Shown: positions 37,494 to 45,611 of the stretch, in pieces
Position numbering within the stretch: position 1 is the first letter of the stretch
Layout: every line of letters begins with the position of its first letter
Source of the DNA: Bacteroidota bacterium
GTDB taxonomy: Bacteria; Bacteroidota; Bacteroidia; Flavobacteriales_D; Crocinitomicaceae
Direction of reading: 5' to 3'
DNA: 49,177 nucleotides
NCBI GenBank assembly: GCA_006226425.1
Contig: SBGX01000008.1
Coordinates: 1-49,177, forward strand
Program-made: the position numbers and the translations under genes
Notes under the pieces: generated by a model
The model's input: the letters and a program-made list of their open reading frames with translations, nothing else
Told to the model about the DNA's origin: nothing
The model's database searches: none

Positions 37494-38930
37494 TTATTCC
37501 TTCATTTTTCGTTCGGCGTCGATTAATTTGCCAATGTAAAAGAAAGACTTGTCAATGGTCTCATATTGTCCGTTAGGAGTAGGACGAAGCGCTGGAGATG
37601 AGACAACATAGCCGTGGTGATCCAGCAAGACGTATTTCGGATAGCTGAGCACCTCATAATCTTTAAAGATAGGGTTGGAGGCTTCTACCTCGTATTTCCT
37701 CCAGGGAATTTTCTGAAGTAATTGTTCCCACTGATCAACGTTTTTGGTGGGCTTGGAATAGACGGTGATCACTTCCACATAACTTTTATATTTTTCAGCT
37801 AAAGGAATCAATACTTCAATTTCTTTCTGATTTTCGAACATATTTGGCTCCAGGAACTGTATGTAAAGATGCTTTCCGTGAAAGTGTCTGTTGGATATCA
37901 TAGAATCTCCCTGATGCAGTGAAAATTCAGGCGCTTTGACTCCCACTTGAATTTCAGTCAGCTTAGACATTAAATTTCCTGCAATTAATCTACTCTCCGG
38001 ATAATAAGCATGTTTCGAGAGGCTGTCCAGAACGGCCATAACATTCGTCTGCGGATATTCTCTGCTTTTATATTCGTCTCCAAGGTGCTTAATAATGGCG
38101 TATTCCCGCAGACGAAGTCGCTTCATGCTGGGTTGGTGATTCACCGCATTCATGATCAGGGACGGACTGTTTTTAAGAACTCCGAGGTAGATGCGGTTCC
38201 CAACTTCCATCGAGACAAGATCGTCCAAATCTTCAAAGTAAGAATTCAGATAATCCATATAGATCGGGTTGTTATAGGCAACCGGATAGGACTTAAGATA
38301 AAAATCAAATTTCTCAAAGCGGCTTCTTCGTCCGAGGTGTTGGATGTTGTCGAGAATGGCCATGGAAAATTTAACGTAGGTCTTAAAGAAAAAGCTGGTG
38401 TCCCGATCGTAGGCCTTTTCTACATTGACCTTAAAAGTGTCGAGTTGTCGGACAAATTCTACCCCATTCAGGTTTTTTCGGTAAAAGTACTCTCCCAGAA
38501 AATTGGCGGACCATTTGTCAAAAGAAAGGATTTTGTAGTTAATATCTTCTTTTGGGAGGTCGAGAAAGGCCAGTTCCACATCATTTCCGAGTGGACGATA
38601 CTCGTCGTAGCGGTTTCTTTCCGGGAAATAAATTTGGTATGAAGCGCCAGGTTGCACATACATGAAACCGCGGTTGTTTCCAGAACGAACAATGACCTTC
38701 TGCGTGTGATCGTTGGGGAAGCGAAAGGTGAAACTGGAATCTGCTCCCACACTGCTTTCCGCAATGAGCACTTCTTTCATGGTCAGGTAATCCTGGATGC
38801 CATAGATGGCAATCTCCTGTCCAATGTACTTGGGGGCAAACCCGACAATGGTGTTGTAAGCCTTTTCCGACTGTGAAAAGACACTCCCGGAGAGGACGAC
38901 CAAGAAAATAAGTACCGCTAATTTTTTCAT
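37494..38930 (-). CDS. Secreted thioredoxin-like protein lacking the CxxC motif
   Basis: The protein has 478 residues and a signal peptide (MKKLAVLIFLVVLSGSVFSQ). Residues 20-325 form an N-terminal region of the DUF4369-like/long helical type seen in Bacteroidota TlpA-related proteins. Residues 330-478 read as a thioredoxin/peroxiredoxin fold (VGVKAPEFSLHQGDSMI...KHLYIQFLEPNMFENQKEIEVLIPLAEKY). The strand that normally ends in WCxxC instead reads FLEPNMF, so it cannot do disulfide chemistry. YPKYVLLDHHGYVV fits the cis-Pro and last strands. The gene overlaps the coaD stop by 4 bases and closes a five-gene minus-strand operon. The role is unknown; binding is more likely than redox. Confidence 0.8.
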   Translation of the reverse strand: MKKLAVLIFLVVLSGSVFSQSEKAYNTIVGFAPKYIGQEIAIYGIQDYLTMKEVLIAESSVGADSSFTFRFPNDHTQKVIVRSGNNRGFMYVQPGASYQIYFPERNRYDEYRPLGNDVELAFLDLPKEDINYKILSFDKWSANFLGEYFYRKNLNGVEFVRQLDTFKVNVEKAYDRDTSFFFKTYVKFSMAILDNIQHLGRRSRFEKFDFYLKSYPVAYNNPIYMDYLNSYFEDLDDLVSMEVGNRIYLGVLKNSPSLIMNAVNHQPSMKRLRLREYAIIKHLGDEYKSREYPQTNVMAVLDSLSKHAYYPESRLIAGNLMSKLTEIQVGVKAPEFSLHQGDSMISNRHFHGKHLYIQFLEPNMFENQKEIEVLIPLAEKYKSYVEVITVYSKPTKNVDQWEQLLQKIPWRKYEVEASNPIFKDYEVLSYPKYVLLDHHGYVVSSPALRPTPNGQYETIDKSFFYIGKLIDAERKMKE

Positions 38931-39397
38931 ATCGATGGAACGAGTAAGTCCTGATTTGTTACAAAACTATCAATAACCCCGCCATTTTTATGAATTTCCC
39001 TGACAATGCTGGAATTGATGTGATTGACTTCCTGTTTGGTGATGATGAATACAGTTTCGATCTCTGGGTGAAGACTATGGTTCATTTGGGCTATTGAACG
39101 TTCGTATTCGAAGTCTTTGACATCCCTTAATCCACGGAGTAAGAATTGTGCCCCTTCTCGTTTTGCCAGCTTAGTTGTTAGCTCGCTATAATGGACAATT
39201 CGGATTTGATCTTCTTGCGTATAAAGCGAATTCAAATGGGCCAATCGAGAATCCAGCGTAAAAAAGGCTTGTTTTCTTGAATTGACTCCTATGGCTATAA
39301 TGATTTCATCAAAGAGGTGACGGGATTTTTCGATGACGTTCTCATGGCCTTTAGTAAAAGGGTCAAATGAGCCCGGGAAAATTGCTACTCGTTTCAT
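38927..39397 (-). CDS. coaD: Phosphopantetheine adenylyltransferase
   Basis: This 156-residue enzyme of the fourth step of coenzyme A synthesis joins 4'-phosphopantetheine and ATP to dephospho-CoA in the cytoplasm. The nucleotidyltransferase motif is AIFPGSFDPFTKGHENVIEKS (T/HxGH as TKGH). The substrate loop holds FLLRGLRDVKDFEYERSIAQMN, and HINSSIVREI is the ISSTxVR-type C-terminal motif. The length is normal for bacterial CoaD. It overlaps the thioredoxin-like gene by 4 bases and is 8 bases after rsmD, in the conserved DUF3822-rsmD-coaD order of Bacteroidota. Confidence 0.97.
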   Translation of the reverse strand: MKRVAIFPGSFDPFTKGHENVIEKSRHLFDEIIIAIGVNSRKQAFFTLDSRLAHLNSLYTQEDQIRIVHYSELTTKLAKREGAQFLLRGLRDVKDFEYERSIAQMNHSLHPEIETVFIITKQEVNHINSSIVREIHKNGGVIDSFVTNQDLLVPSI

Positions 39398-39405
39398 AAT
39401 CCAAA

Positions 39406-39948
39406 TTAATGGGCAAAAAAACTGAAGTGGACGTTCCCGAATTTTCTGGTTTGTTGATACTTCGGATGCTGACTCAAATCGCTTTGTTTGCCATGTTCAA
39501 TGATACACATTCCCTCAGGCTTAAGCAAATTTCCTTCCAGAATATTGTCCCTGAGTTCTTCATAAAATGAGGCTGCATAAGGAGGATCGGCAAAAATGAG
39601 ATCATAACTTTTGGTACTTCGTCGGACAAAGTCGCGAATATCGGCTTTATAGACCTGTATGACCTCTTCCAGGCCGTTTTCACGGATCATTTGTTGAATG
39701 AACTTCACACAATGGTAGTTGCTATCCACGGCTTCAATGTGACCGGCTTCCCGCGAAGCGAACTCAAGTGAAATATTTCCGGTACCGGCACAGAGATCCA
39801 AAATTTCGAGTTGTCCCGAGGCAAGATCCCACTGATTTTCTAGCATGTTGAACAAGCCTTCCTTGGCAAAATCAGTGGTTGGTCTGGATGGAAACTTCTT
39901 GGGCGGACTAAACCTTCTGGACTTTAATTTTCCCCGAATTATACGCAA
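39406..39948 (-). CDS. rsmD: 16S rRNA (guanine-N2) methyltransferase RsmD family
   Basis: This 180-residue SAM-dependent enzyme of the RsmD group methylates G966 of 16S rRNA. The N-terminus MRIIRGKLKSRRFSPPKKFPSRPTTDFAKEGLFNML has the family's RxT..kExlFn pattern. Motif I is ILDLCAGTGNISLEFASR, and the catalytic motif IV reads LIFADPPYAASFYEELRDNI (DPPY, with the target base stacked on Tyr). IIEHGKQSDL is near the C-terminus. It overlaps DUF3822 by 10 bases and lies 8 bases before coaD. Confidence 0.95.
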   Translation of the reverse strand: MRIIRGKLKSRRFSPPKKFPSRPTTDFAKEGLFNMLENQWDLASGQLEILDLCAGTGNISLEFASREAGHIEAVDSNYHCVKFIQQMIRENGLEEVIQVYKADIRDFVRRSTKSYDLIFADPPYAASFYEELRDNILEGNLLKPEGMCIIEHGKQSDLSQHPKYQQTRKFGNVHFSFFAH

Positions 39949-40691
39949 AACTGGTGGCTTTTTAGCGTGAAATAATCTTCAAATTGCCATTTGGCCTGTT
40001 TGAACAGTTCGATGGTTTTTGCTTTTTCCTGAAGTGCCGTCTGTTGAATGGATTCATTGAGTGGATCCAGAGAACACAAAATGTCAATTTCCTGATCAAT
40101 TCCTTGCTGTTTCAAGGCAAAACTAAGGTAGTAAAGGACATCTTCTACCTGGCTGCAGGGGTAGTTATTGCAGAATTTTAGTTTTCCAAGCTGTCCGATC
40201 ATTAAGATCATGCGTTCCGGAAAGATGAGACAAAATACCTGATTTTTTTTCCACTTGTTCTCCAGGGCTGGGATGAGGTGCGTATAGGGATGTAAGGTTT
40301 TTACCCTGGGATAGCGCATGACAAAAAAGGATTTGAGCCAATGCGGAATCGAATAGACATTGACCATGTCACTGGAAAATAACCGATTAAAGTCAACTTC
40401 CTGCTTTGAAATCTTTTCTTCGTAGCAAAGTTGGAGATAATCGCTGATGTTTTCGGCCTGGAAGATCCCATTCGGAATCAATGTGCATTGCTCTCCTTGC
40501 CAGGATACGGTCATTTCCTCGACCTCACCGATGTTCAATTTTTCCAGTGCTTTGGAAAGGCGCTCTTTATATTGGAAATCTTTTTTTTCCTCAAAGAGAA
40601 AGCAATCCAGTAACTCGAAATGATCAGCTTTCAGGCTGGCAATCGAACAAGCGTGTTCGGATATGTCAATAGCCAGATGTCGGAAATCCAT
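39939..40691 (-). CDS. DUF3822 family protein
   Basis: The protein has 250 residues. The first strands (RHLAIDISEHACSIASLKADHFELLDCFLF) and the later VFCLIFPERMILMIGQLGKLKFCNNY resemble the actin/ASKHA half-folds seen in pilus assembly PilM/GspL-like proteins. DUF3822 members are found next to rsmD and coaD across Bacteroidota, as here. No catalytic motif is evident and the function is unknown. It overlaps rsmD by 10 bases. The upstream gene ends 9 bases before it. The call rests on architecture plus this conserved neighbourhood. Confidence 0.85.
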   Translation of the reverse strand: MDFRHLAIDISEHACSIASLKADHFELLDCFLFEEKKDFQYKERLSKALEKLNIGEVEEMTVSWQGEQCTLIPNGIFQAENISDYLQLCYEEKISKQEVDFNRLFSSDMVNVYSIPHWLKSFFVMRYPRVKTLHPYTHLIPALENKWKKNQVFCLIFPERMILMIGQLGKLKFCNNYPCSQVEDVLYYLSFALKQQGIDQEIDILCSLDPLNESIQQTALQEKAKTIELFKQAKWQFEDYFTLKSHQFCV

Positions 40692-40700
40692 AGTCGGATA

Positions 40701-41591
40701 TTATTCCCAGCTTCCTGTCAGGTCAGGCAAGGTAAGGGAACCGAAGAAAATCTCTTCCCGCTTTTTGGAACCGTGAATTTTTGCAAATGGAAGTTTTCCT
40801 TTCACCTCCAGTACGGCCACACTGTCCTTTCCGACAACGACATTATCTTTGGCAGCCATTTCAAATTCTTCACGTCCACCCGTGTAAGGAATGTACTTCA
40901 AAGAATCTACGATGAAAGGTCCAAGATTTGCCTTTTTTCTACGCTCCTGATAAGCTGTCGTTCCAAACTGTTTCTTGAGGAAAGGAACCTGAATGGTATC
41001 CCTTTTGAAGTCTGCGAATTCCGGAAATTGCTGTGGGTTTTTGGAAAGGATATAAGCTTCAAGTTCTGTCATGTTGTTGTCGATGGCCCGATTATCCTTA
41101 TAGATATAATCCCGTTCTTCGGGTGTTAATTTTCTGGCTGGAACATAGCCTTCAGATTTCACTTCAGCAATAGTTCCACTCTTAATAAAGTTTTCCAATT
41201 CGGCCCAGGTATGCGCATAAACACCGTGTTTTTCATGATAAGCCTTTTGAGCAATTCGAACATTACTTAGGTTCTCCTGAACGACGATGAAACTTGATTT
41301 GTAAAGCTCATTGTGTCGGGAAGTCTCCTTGACACTACTCCAGGAAAGAACAATTGCAATAATTGCTGCTGCTCCCGCACCGTATCCCAAAATTTTACCA
41401 AGTTGTGTCTTTAGGAAGCCACCGCTCAAGGTTAAAGATAAAGCTCCGGCAATAATAACGAGTAATGATGCCATGTACCATAGTGATTGTTGATTGGTTG
41501 AAAAACCGACAACTACCATGACAATTCCGATTGAAAAGAAAATAGCCGGAAGTGAGAATTTCTTGAATGCTACGGACAAATTAATCATCAT
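40701..41591 (-). CDS. Hypothetical membrane-anchored protein, first gene of the coaD operon
   Basis: The protein has 296 residues. Three hydrophobic segments near the N-terminus (LPAIFFSIGIVMVVVGFS, WYMASLLVIIAGALSLTLSG and ILGYGAGAAAIIAIVLSW) are followed by a soluble domain of about 200 residues. It includes a helix that starts VQENLSNVRIAQKAYHEKHGVYAHTWAELENFI; this sequence (AQKAYHEKHGVYAHTWAEL) resembles pilin-like 'IRxAqxaYhxxhGxYaxs' stretches, so the domain may have a pseudopilin-type helix, which is inference. The C-terminal part ends in a beta-rich PDLTGSWE. No family is named. It is 9 bases from DUF3822, and an exact -7 box lies at 41620-41627. It starts at the second ATG or the first (MMINLSV). 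Confidence 0.75.
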   Translation of the reverse strand: MMINLSVAFKKFSLPAIFFSIGIVMVVVGFSTNQQSLWYMASLLVIIAGALSLTLSGGFLKTQLGKILGYGAGAAAIIAIVLSWSSVKETSRHNELYKSSFIVVQENLSNVRIAQKAYHEKHGVYAHTWAELENFIKSGTIAEVKSEGYVPARKLTPEERDYIYKDNRAIDNNMTELEAYILSKNPQQFPEFADFKRDTIQVPFLKKQFGTTAYQERRKKANLGPFIVDSLKYIPYTGGREEFEMAAKDNVVVGKDSVAVLEVKGKLPFAKIHGSKKREEIFFGSLTLPDLTGSWE

Positions 41592-41619
41592 ATACCTGTA
41601 CTTCTATTAGATTACTTCA

Positions 41620-41627
41620 CAAAACTA
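41620..41627 (-). promoter_or_regulatory. Candidate -7 box of the five-gene coaD operon
   Basis: The minus strand reads TAGTTTTG, an exact TAnnTTTG match, 28 bases before the ATG at 41591. Confidence 0.45.
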
Positions 41628-41684
41628 CATTTTTTTTGTAATCTCAGGTTGTCGTCCAGTAGTTTTTTTCAACACTTAAATCAA

Positions 41685-41717
41685 TTTGTCGCCCTTTTCA
41701 AAATAGAGCTATCTTAG
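41685..41717 (+). promoter_or_regulatory. Candidate promoter of the RecD-like helicase gene
   Basis: TTTG at 41685-41688 and TATCTTAG at 41710-41717 are 21 bases apart. The -7 box differs from TAnnTTTG at the seventh base. It ends 30 bases before the ATG at 41748. Confidence 0.4.
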
Positions 41718-41747
41718 CATCGTTGCACCAGCTTCAGTTTACTTGCT

Positions 41748-43181
41748 ATGTCTTCCTTTCAAAGCTTTTTCGTCCGAAGTTTCCCCTTTGATCCAACAGT
41801 GGATCAACAGCGGGCATTGGAGGGACTGGCTGTGTTTTTGACTGATCGGAGTCCGTTTAAATTGTTTGTGTTGAGCGGTTATGCCGGGACAGGAAAAACC
41901 ACTTTGGTGGCACATTTGGTACAAAGTTTAAAGGCACATAATCACCGCTGCGAACTATTGGCTCCCACTGGTCGGGCGGCGAAAGTATTTTCCCAAATGG
42001 CTGGGGAAAGAGCTTTTACCATCCACAAGCGCATTTACCGGAAAACAAAAGTGCAGGATGGTAGTATTCAACTGGCATTGGCTCCGAATTTATGTAAGGA
42101 AACCGTTTTCATTGTGGATGAAGCTTCGATGATCGGAGATTATACGATGCAATCCGGAGGAAATGTCAGTGAGCGAAATTTACTGGATGATGTCTTGAAT
42201 TTTGTTTTCGGTGGAAAGGATTGTAGTTTGATCTTTGTTGGAGACGTGGGGCAGCTTCCTCCCGTTGGTTCTGATTTTTCACCGGCGCTTAATAAGCGAT
42301 ATTTGCAGGAAAATTACCGACGACTTAAGATGTCTGGTGAACACCTGTCGGAAGTGATGCGCCAATCCACTGAATCGACCATCCTAAAAAATGCCACGGA
42401 GATTCGGAAGGTGATGCCTGAGTTGTCCGGAATTGCGTTGAAACCGGGACCAGATGTTCATTTTATCAATGGCCTGGAGTTTCAGGAAATCCTGGAGTCA
42501 TCGTATAGTTCGGTTGGTAAGGAAGAATGTATGATCGTCACCCGTTCTAATAAACGCTCGAATGCCTACAATCAGGAAATTCGCCGCAGAATTCTTTTTC
42601 ACGAAGAGGAACTGACTTCTGGGGATGTATTGATGGCAGTGCGAAACAACTATTTTTGGTTGGATGAGAGTTCTGAGGCCGGGTTTATCGCGAACGGTGA
42701 ATTGTTGGTAGTTGAGCGTTTGCTCAAACAGGAGTCCTTTTATGGCTTTCGTTTTCAACGGATTCGGGCTAGTATGATTGATTATCCTGATCTCGGAAGT
42801 TTTGAGTTGATTTTGCTGTTGGATTCTCTGGATACAGAAGGACCGTCATTGCCTCGTGAAAGGATGCGTGAGTTATTTTTTGAAGTAGAAAAGGATTATG
42901 CCGATGAACGCAACAAGAAGAAGCGCTACGAAAAGATTTTGGCCAATCCGTATTTCAATGCGCTGCAGGTAAAGTTCGCTTATGCGGTGACCTGCCATAA
43001 ATCCCAGGGAGGACAATGGAGGCATTTGTTTTTGGATCACGGATATTTACCGGATGACTGGAATTCACTTTCCTTTTATCGCTGGTTATATACAGCAATT
43101 ACGAGGGCGACAGAAAAATTGTACATCGTTAATCCCGATGAGCGGCTCATTCATCCAGATTTTCAGAAGAATCTAGATTGA
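41748..43181 (+). CDS. RecD-like ATP-dependent DNA helicase
   Basis: This 477-residue superfamily 1 helicase is of the RecD2/Pif1-like class found in many bacteria outside the RecBCD complex. Walker A is LSGYAGTGKTTLVAHLV, motif Ia is LLAPTGRAAKVFSQMAGERAFTIHKRIYR, Walker B is VFIVDEASMIGD, motif III is IFVGDVGQLPPVG, and the later KFAYAVTCHKSQGGQWRHLFLD is motif V, which ends in a UvrD-like C-terminal fold (YRWLYTAITRATEKLYIV). It should unwind DNA with 5'-3' polarity. It lacks the long N-terminal region of true RecD2 (about 740 residues). It converges on the next gene with a 4-base gap. Confidence 0.9.
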   Translation: MSSFQSFFVRSFPFDPTVDQQRALEGLAVFLTDRSPFKLFVLSGYAGTGKTTLVAHLVQSLKAHNHRCELLAPTGRAAKVFSQMAGERAFTIHKRIYRKTKVQDGSIQLALAPNLCKETVFIVDEASMIGDYTMQSGGNVSERNLLDDVLNFVFGGKDCSLIFVGDVGQLPPVGSDFSPALNKRYLQENYRRLKMSGEHLSEVMRQSTESTILKNATEIRKVMPELSGIALKPGPDVHFINGLEFQEILESSYSSVGKEECMIVTRSNKRSNAYNQEIRRRILFHEEELTSGDVLMAVRNNYFWLDESSEAGFIANGELLVVERLLKQESFYGFRFQRIRASMIDYPDLGSFELILLLDSLDTEGPSLPRERMRELFFEVEKDYADERNKKKRYEKILANPYFNALQVKFAYAVTCHKSQGGQWRHLFLDHGYLPDDWNSLSFYRWLYTAITRATEKLYIVNPDERLIHPDFQKNLD

Positions 43182-43185
43182 TTAT

Positions 43186-45471
43186 CTATTCAAACTCCTG
43201 AAGCTTGAAAGAGGTCTCTCCGACTAGAATTCGGGTTTTGTCAATTTGCTTATTGATTCGGTCAATGACCTGACTGGCTTCGGTTCGGGGTAGGAATTTC
43301 CCGGCCAATACATTTAATTCAGCTTTCAATTTCTTCAAAATTTCGGCACTTCGATAAGCGCTGAGCAAGTCATTTTTGGTCAGCTTATACGTTTGCATAG
43401 TCGCCAGCAACTTTTCATTCCCGATTTCCATATCAGAACTGACCTGATCTGTGTAGGAGTTGACTTCAAGCTGTACTGATCGACCCACAAAAATAAAAGC
43501 TTCAGAAACGCGTAGCCGGGCGAAACTGGAATCTCGTTTGCTGCGCTCACGTGCTTCTTTCGAAGAACCTGGATAGGAAGGAATCTCTTTTGGCTCCTTC
43601 ATTTTTACCGTTCGGACACCATTCCAAACCCCAACTCCCTGCCCGCGTGCAACGACTTCAAAATCTCTCCGTTTGTCTTGCAGTGCTTCGAATAATTGTT
43701 GAACGGCTACACTATCTTCTTCCTGAATCAGTTGATTCCCCAATTTCCATTGATTGCTCGCAAAGGCGTCATCCAGGTGGATTTGCAAACGGGCATCGAA
43801 AGCGGGCTTCGCATCGACCACATTGACATGAAGCATCACTTCATCGGCATTGTCCGAAAGACTTCCACTTGGAATTGCGAGTAACCGGACCTCGAAAGCT
43901 TCTTTTTTTCTGGAAGGAGGGAAAGTGAACTCCTGCGTATAAATATCGAAAGTACTTGAATCCTGAAAAGTGTAGAGACCATCTTTTTCGGTGAAAGTAG
44001 CCCAGCTGTAGCCCATATTTCTACGGTAGCGATCAAGTCGTTGTTGATAAATGGCCCTCAAATCAATGGCTTTCTGCTTTTTTTCTTCCGTTTCCCGAAT
44101 TTTTCGCTTGTACATCTCGTACTCGTTGTAGAGGTCGACAATTTCTTTTTGTTTTTTTCCTCTTTTCTTGGCTCCTGATTTTGTGTTTGGTTGATAATCG
44201 ATGGGTTGATTATTTCCCGATTTTCTTTTTTTGCGACGATCTTTTTTGACCTTTCGAGGGGCCTTGGTGGATGTGGTGACCGGAGTGTAAGACATTCCGA
44301 TGTAGCCCATTTCATCCTTTTCGATCTTCATTTCCGTTTCATCCCGTTTCTTGGTGTAATAATCGATCCAATAATCATATCCCTTTTTCCCGTGGATCAT
44401 TTCATCCAGCTTTCCAATTTTTTCGTGCTCTAGCTCATTGATCACACTTTGGAAGGTTTTTCCACTGGCAAAGCTCGAGTCAGGGGACAAAAAACGGGTT
44501 TCTTCCGATCCAAAGAGATGGTAGGAGAGTCCGTTCTTTTCAATGACGACCGTAGTCTGCTTTTTGTCGTTGTAGCCCCAGACATCCGCATGGATATTCG
44601 TCAGGCGGTTTCCTCCGGCGGTTTCAAAATCCAGGGTGGCAAAACGCAAGGGTTCGATCTCTTCTTTCTTCTTTACTTTTTTGATCTCGAGTTGATATGG
44701 GAAAAGACCTACAGCCTTAGGAAGTCCGCGGTTCCATCGTCCTCTTTCATCTTTTTCACGTTCTTTGAGCAAACCACTTGTCGAACTCCCGTCACCAGCA
44801 GCAACAAGCTCGTTGTGGAACATATTGGCCTGTCCGCCTAATAAACGAAAAAGTTGCTCCGATCGCTGCTCAACATAATCGTTGATTGCCTCGTTAATTG
44901 CTTTCAGCGTGACCATTTGATCGTTGATGCTCAGAAAGTGATAGGTGGAGGCAAGGGCTTTTTTATCGTTAAAGTTGAGACTCGGGTTCAACAGTTGCTG
45001 AATTTTGGGGTGTGGAATTTGCTTTCCGTCCTTTTCTTTACAAGCGGCAGGTGGTAGTTTTTTGACCAGCAAAAGTTCAAAGGTTTCGTAGTCGTACGCT
45101 TTACGCTCCAGCTCCTTTCCACCTTCTCGTTTGGCCAGGAGTAGTTTATTGAGTTCCCATAGTGCTACTTTGTTAGCGGCCTCAGCAAGAATTCCTTTAG
45201 GAGATTTAGCCAGTTCCGAGTTTCGAATAAACAATTTCTCCGGCTGATTCATGATGATCAACTCAATGGAGTCATAGTTGATGTCCTTGTTGACGAAACG
45301 GATTACCGGTCCCCGGTACTCAAAATACCGACCGATATTTGTGTCTAGAATAGGGCTTTTTCGGACAATGTGAAAGAGGTAGGCCTTTTCTTCCGCAGTC
45401 AGTGAAATATGACTCTGTGAAAAAGAGGAGGAAAGACTTGTCAGGAAGACGAGTAGGTACAAATATCTCAT
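43186..45471 (-). CDS. Large secreted protein with a strongly basic linker and coiled coil
   Basis: The protein has 761 residues and a signal peptide (MRYLYLLVFLTSLSSSFSQ). Residues 20-400 form a mixed alpha/beta domain of unknown family. Residues 403-442 are a stretch packed with Lys and Arg (APRKVKKDRRKKRKS, KSGAKKRGKKQKE), and 443-488 form a coiled coil (YNEYEMYKRKIRETEEKK). Residues 490-620 look like a beta-sandwich or C2-like region (FTEKDGLYTFQDSSTFDI). The rest is helical, with several heptads near the end (AEILKKLKAELNVLAGKFL). The basic stretch is unusual in an exported protein and may bind nucleic acid or lipid. No orthologue or function is known to me. Its -7-like box TAAATTTG ends 4 bases from the ATG. 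Confidence 0.75.
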   Translation of the reverse strand: MRYLYLLVFLTSLSSSFSQSHISLTAEEKAYLFHIVRKSPILDTNIGRYFEYRGPVIRFVNKDINYDSIELIIMNQPEKLFIRNSELAKSPKGILAEAANKVALWELNKLLLAKREGGKELERKAYDYETFELLLVKKLPPAACKEKDGKQIPHPKIQQLLNPSLNFNDKKALASTYHFLSINDQMVTLKAINEAINDYVEQRSEQLFRLLGGQANMFHNELVAAGDGSSTSGLLKEREKDERGRWNRGLPKAVGLFPYQLEIKKVKKKEEIEPLRFATLDFETAGGNRLTNIHADVWGYNDKKQTTVVIEKNGLSYHLFGSEETRFLSPDSSFASGKTFQSVINELEHEKIGKLDEMIHGKKGYDYWIDYYTKKRDETEMKIEKDEMGYIGMSYTPVTTSTKAPRKVKKDRRKKRKSGNNQPIDYQPNTKSGAKKRGKKQKEIVDLYNEYEMYKRKIRETEEKKQKAIDLRAIYQQRLDRYRRNMGYSWATFTEKDGLYTFQDSSTFDIYTQEFTFPPSRKKEAFEVRLLAIPSGSLSDNADEVMLHVNVVDAKPAFDARLQIHLDDAFASNQWKLGNQLIQEEDSVAVQQLFEALQDKRRDFEVVARGQGVGVWNGVRTVKMKEPKEIPSYPGSSKEARERSKRDSSFARLRVSEAFIFVGRSVQLEVNSYTDQVSSDMEIGNEKLLATMQTYKLTKNDLLSAYRSAEILKKLKAELNVLAGKFLPRTEASQVIDRINKQIDKTRILVGETSFKLQEFE

Positions 45472-45475
45472 GCGA

Positions 45476-45483
45476 CAAATTTA
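45476..45483 (-). promoter_or_regulatory. Candidate -7 box, leaderless, of the basic-linker protein gene
   Basis: The minus strand reads TAAATTTG, an exact TAnnTTTG match, ending 4 bases before the ATG at 45471. If this is the promoter, transcription begins at or next to the ATG. Confidence 0.4.
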
Positions 45484-45544
45484 AAATTAATCAATCAAAT
45501 AAGTGTGCAGCGAGAATTGGTTACAGGCAGTTTTTATCAACAAA

Positions 45545-45580
45545 AAAACGCCTTTCCGTCATCGGACGGTCAGGCGTTTT
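45545..45580 (-). terminator. Rho-independent terminator after the T9SS protein gene
   Basis: AAAACGCCT (45545-45553) and AGGCGTTTT (45572-45580) pair, as do CCGTC (45556-45560) and GACGG (45565-45569), around loop ATCG, with a 2/2 internal loop. The minus strand reads into a T-run. It lies 31 bases past the stop of the gene at 45612. Confidence 0.75.
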
Positions 45581-45611
45581 CTAGTTTGATAGTTTTAGTA
45601 AAAGGTGAGGA

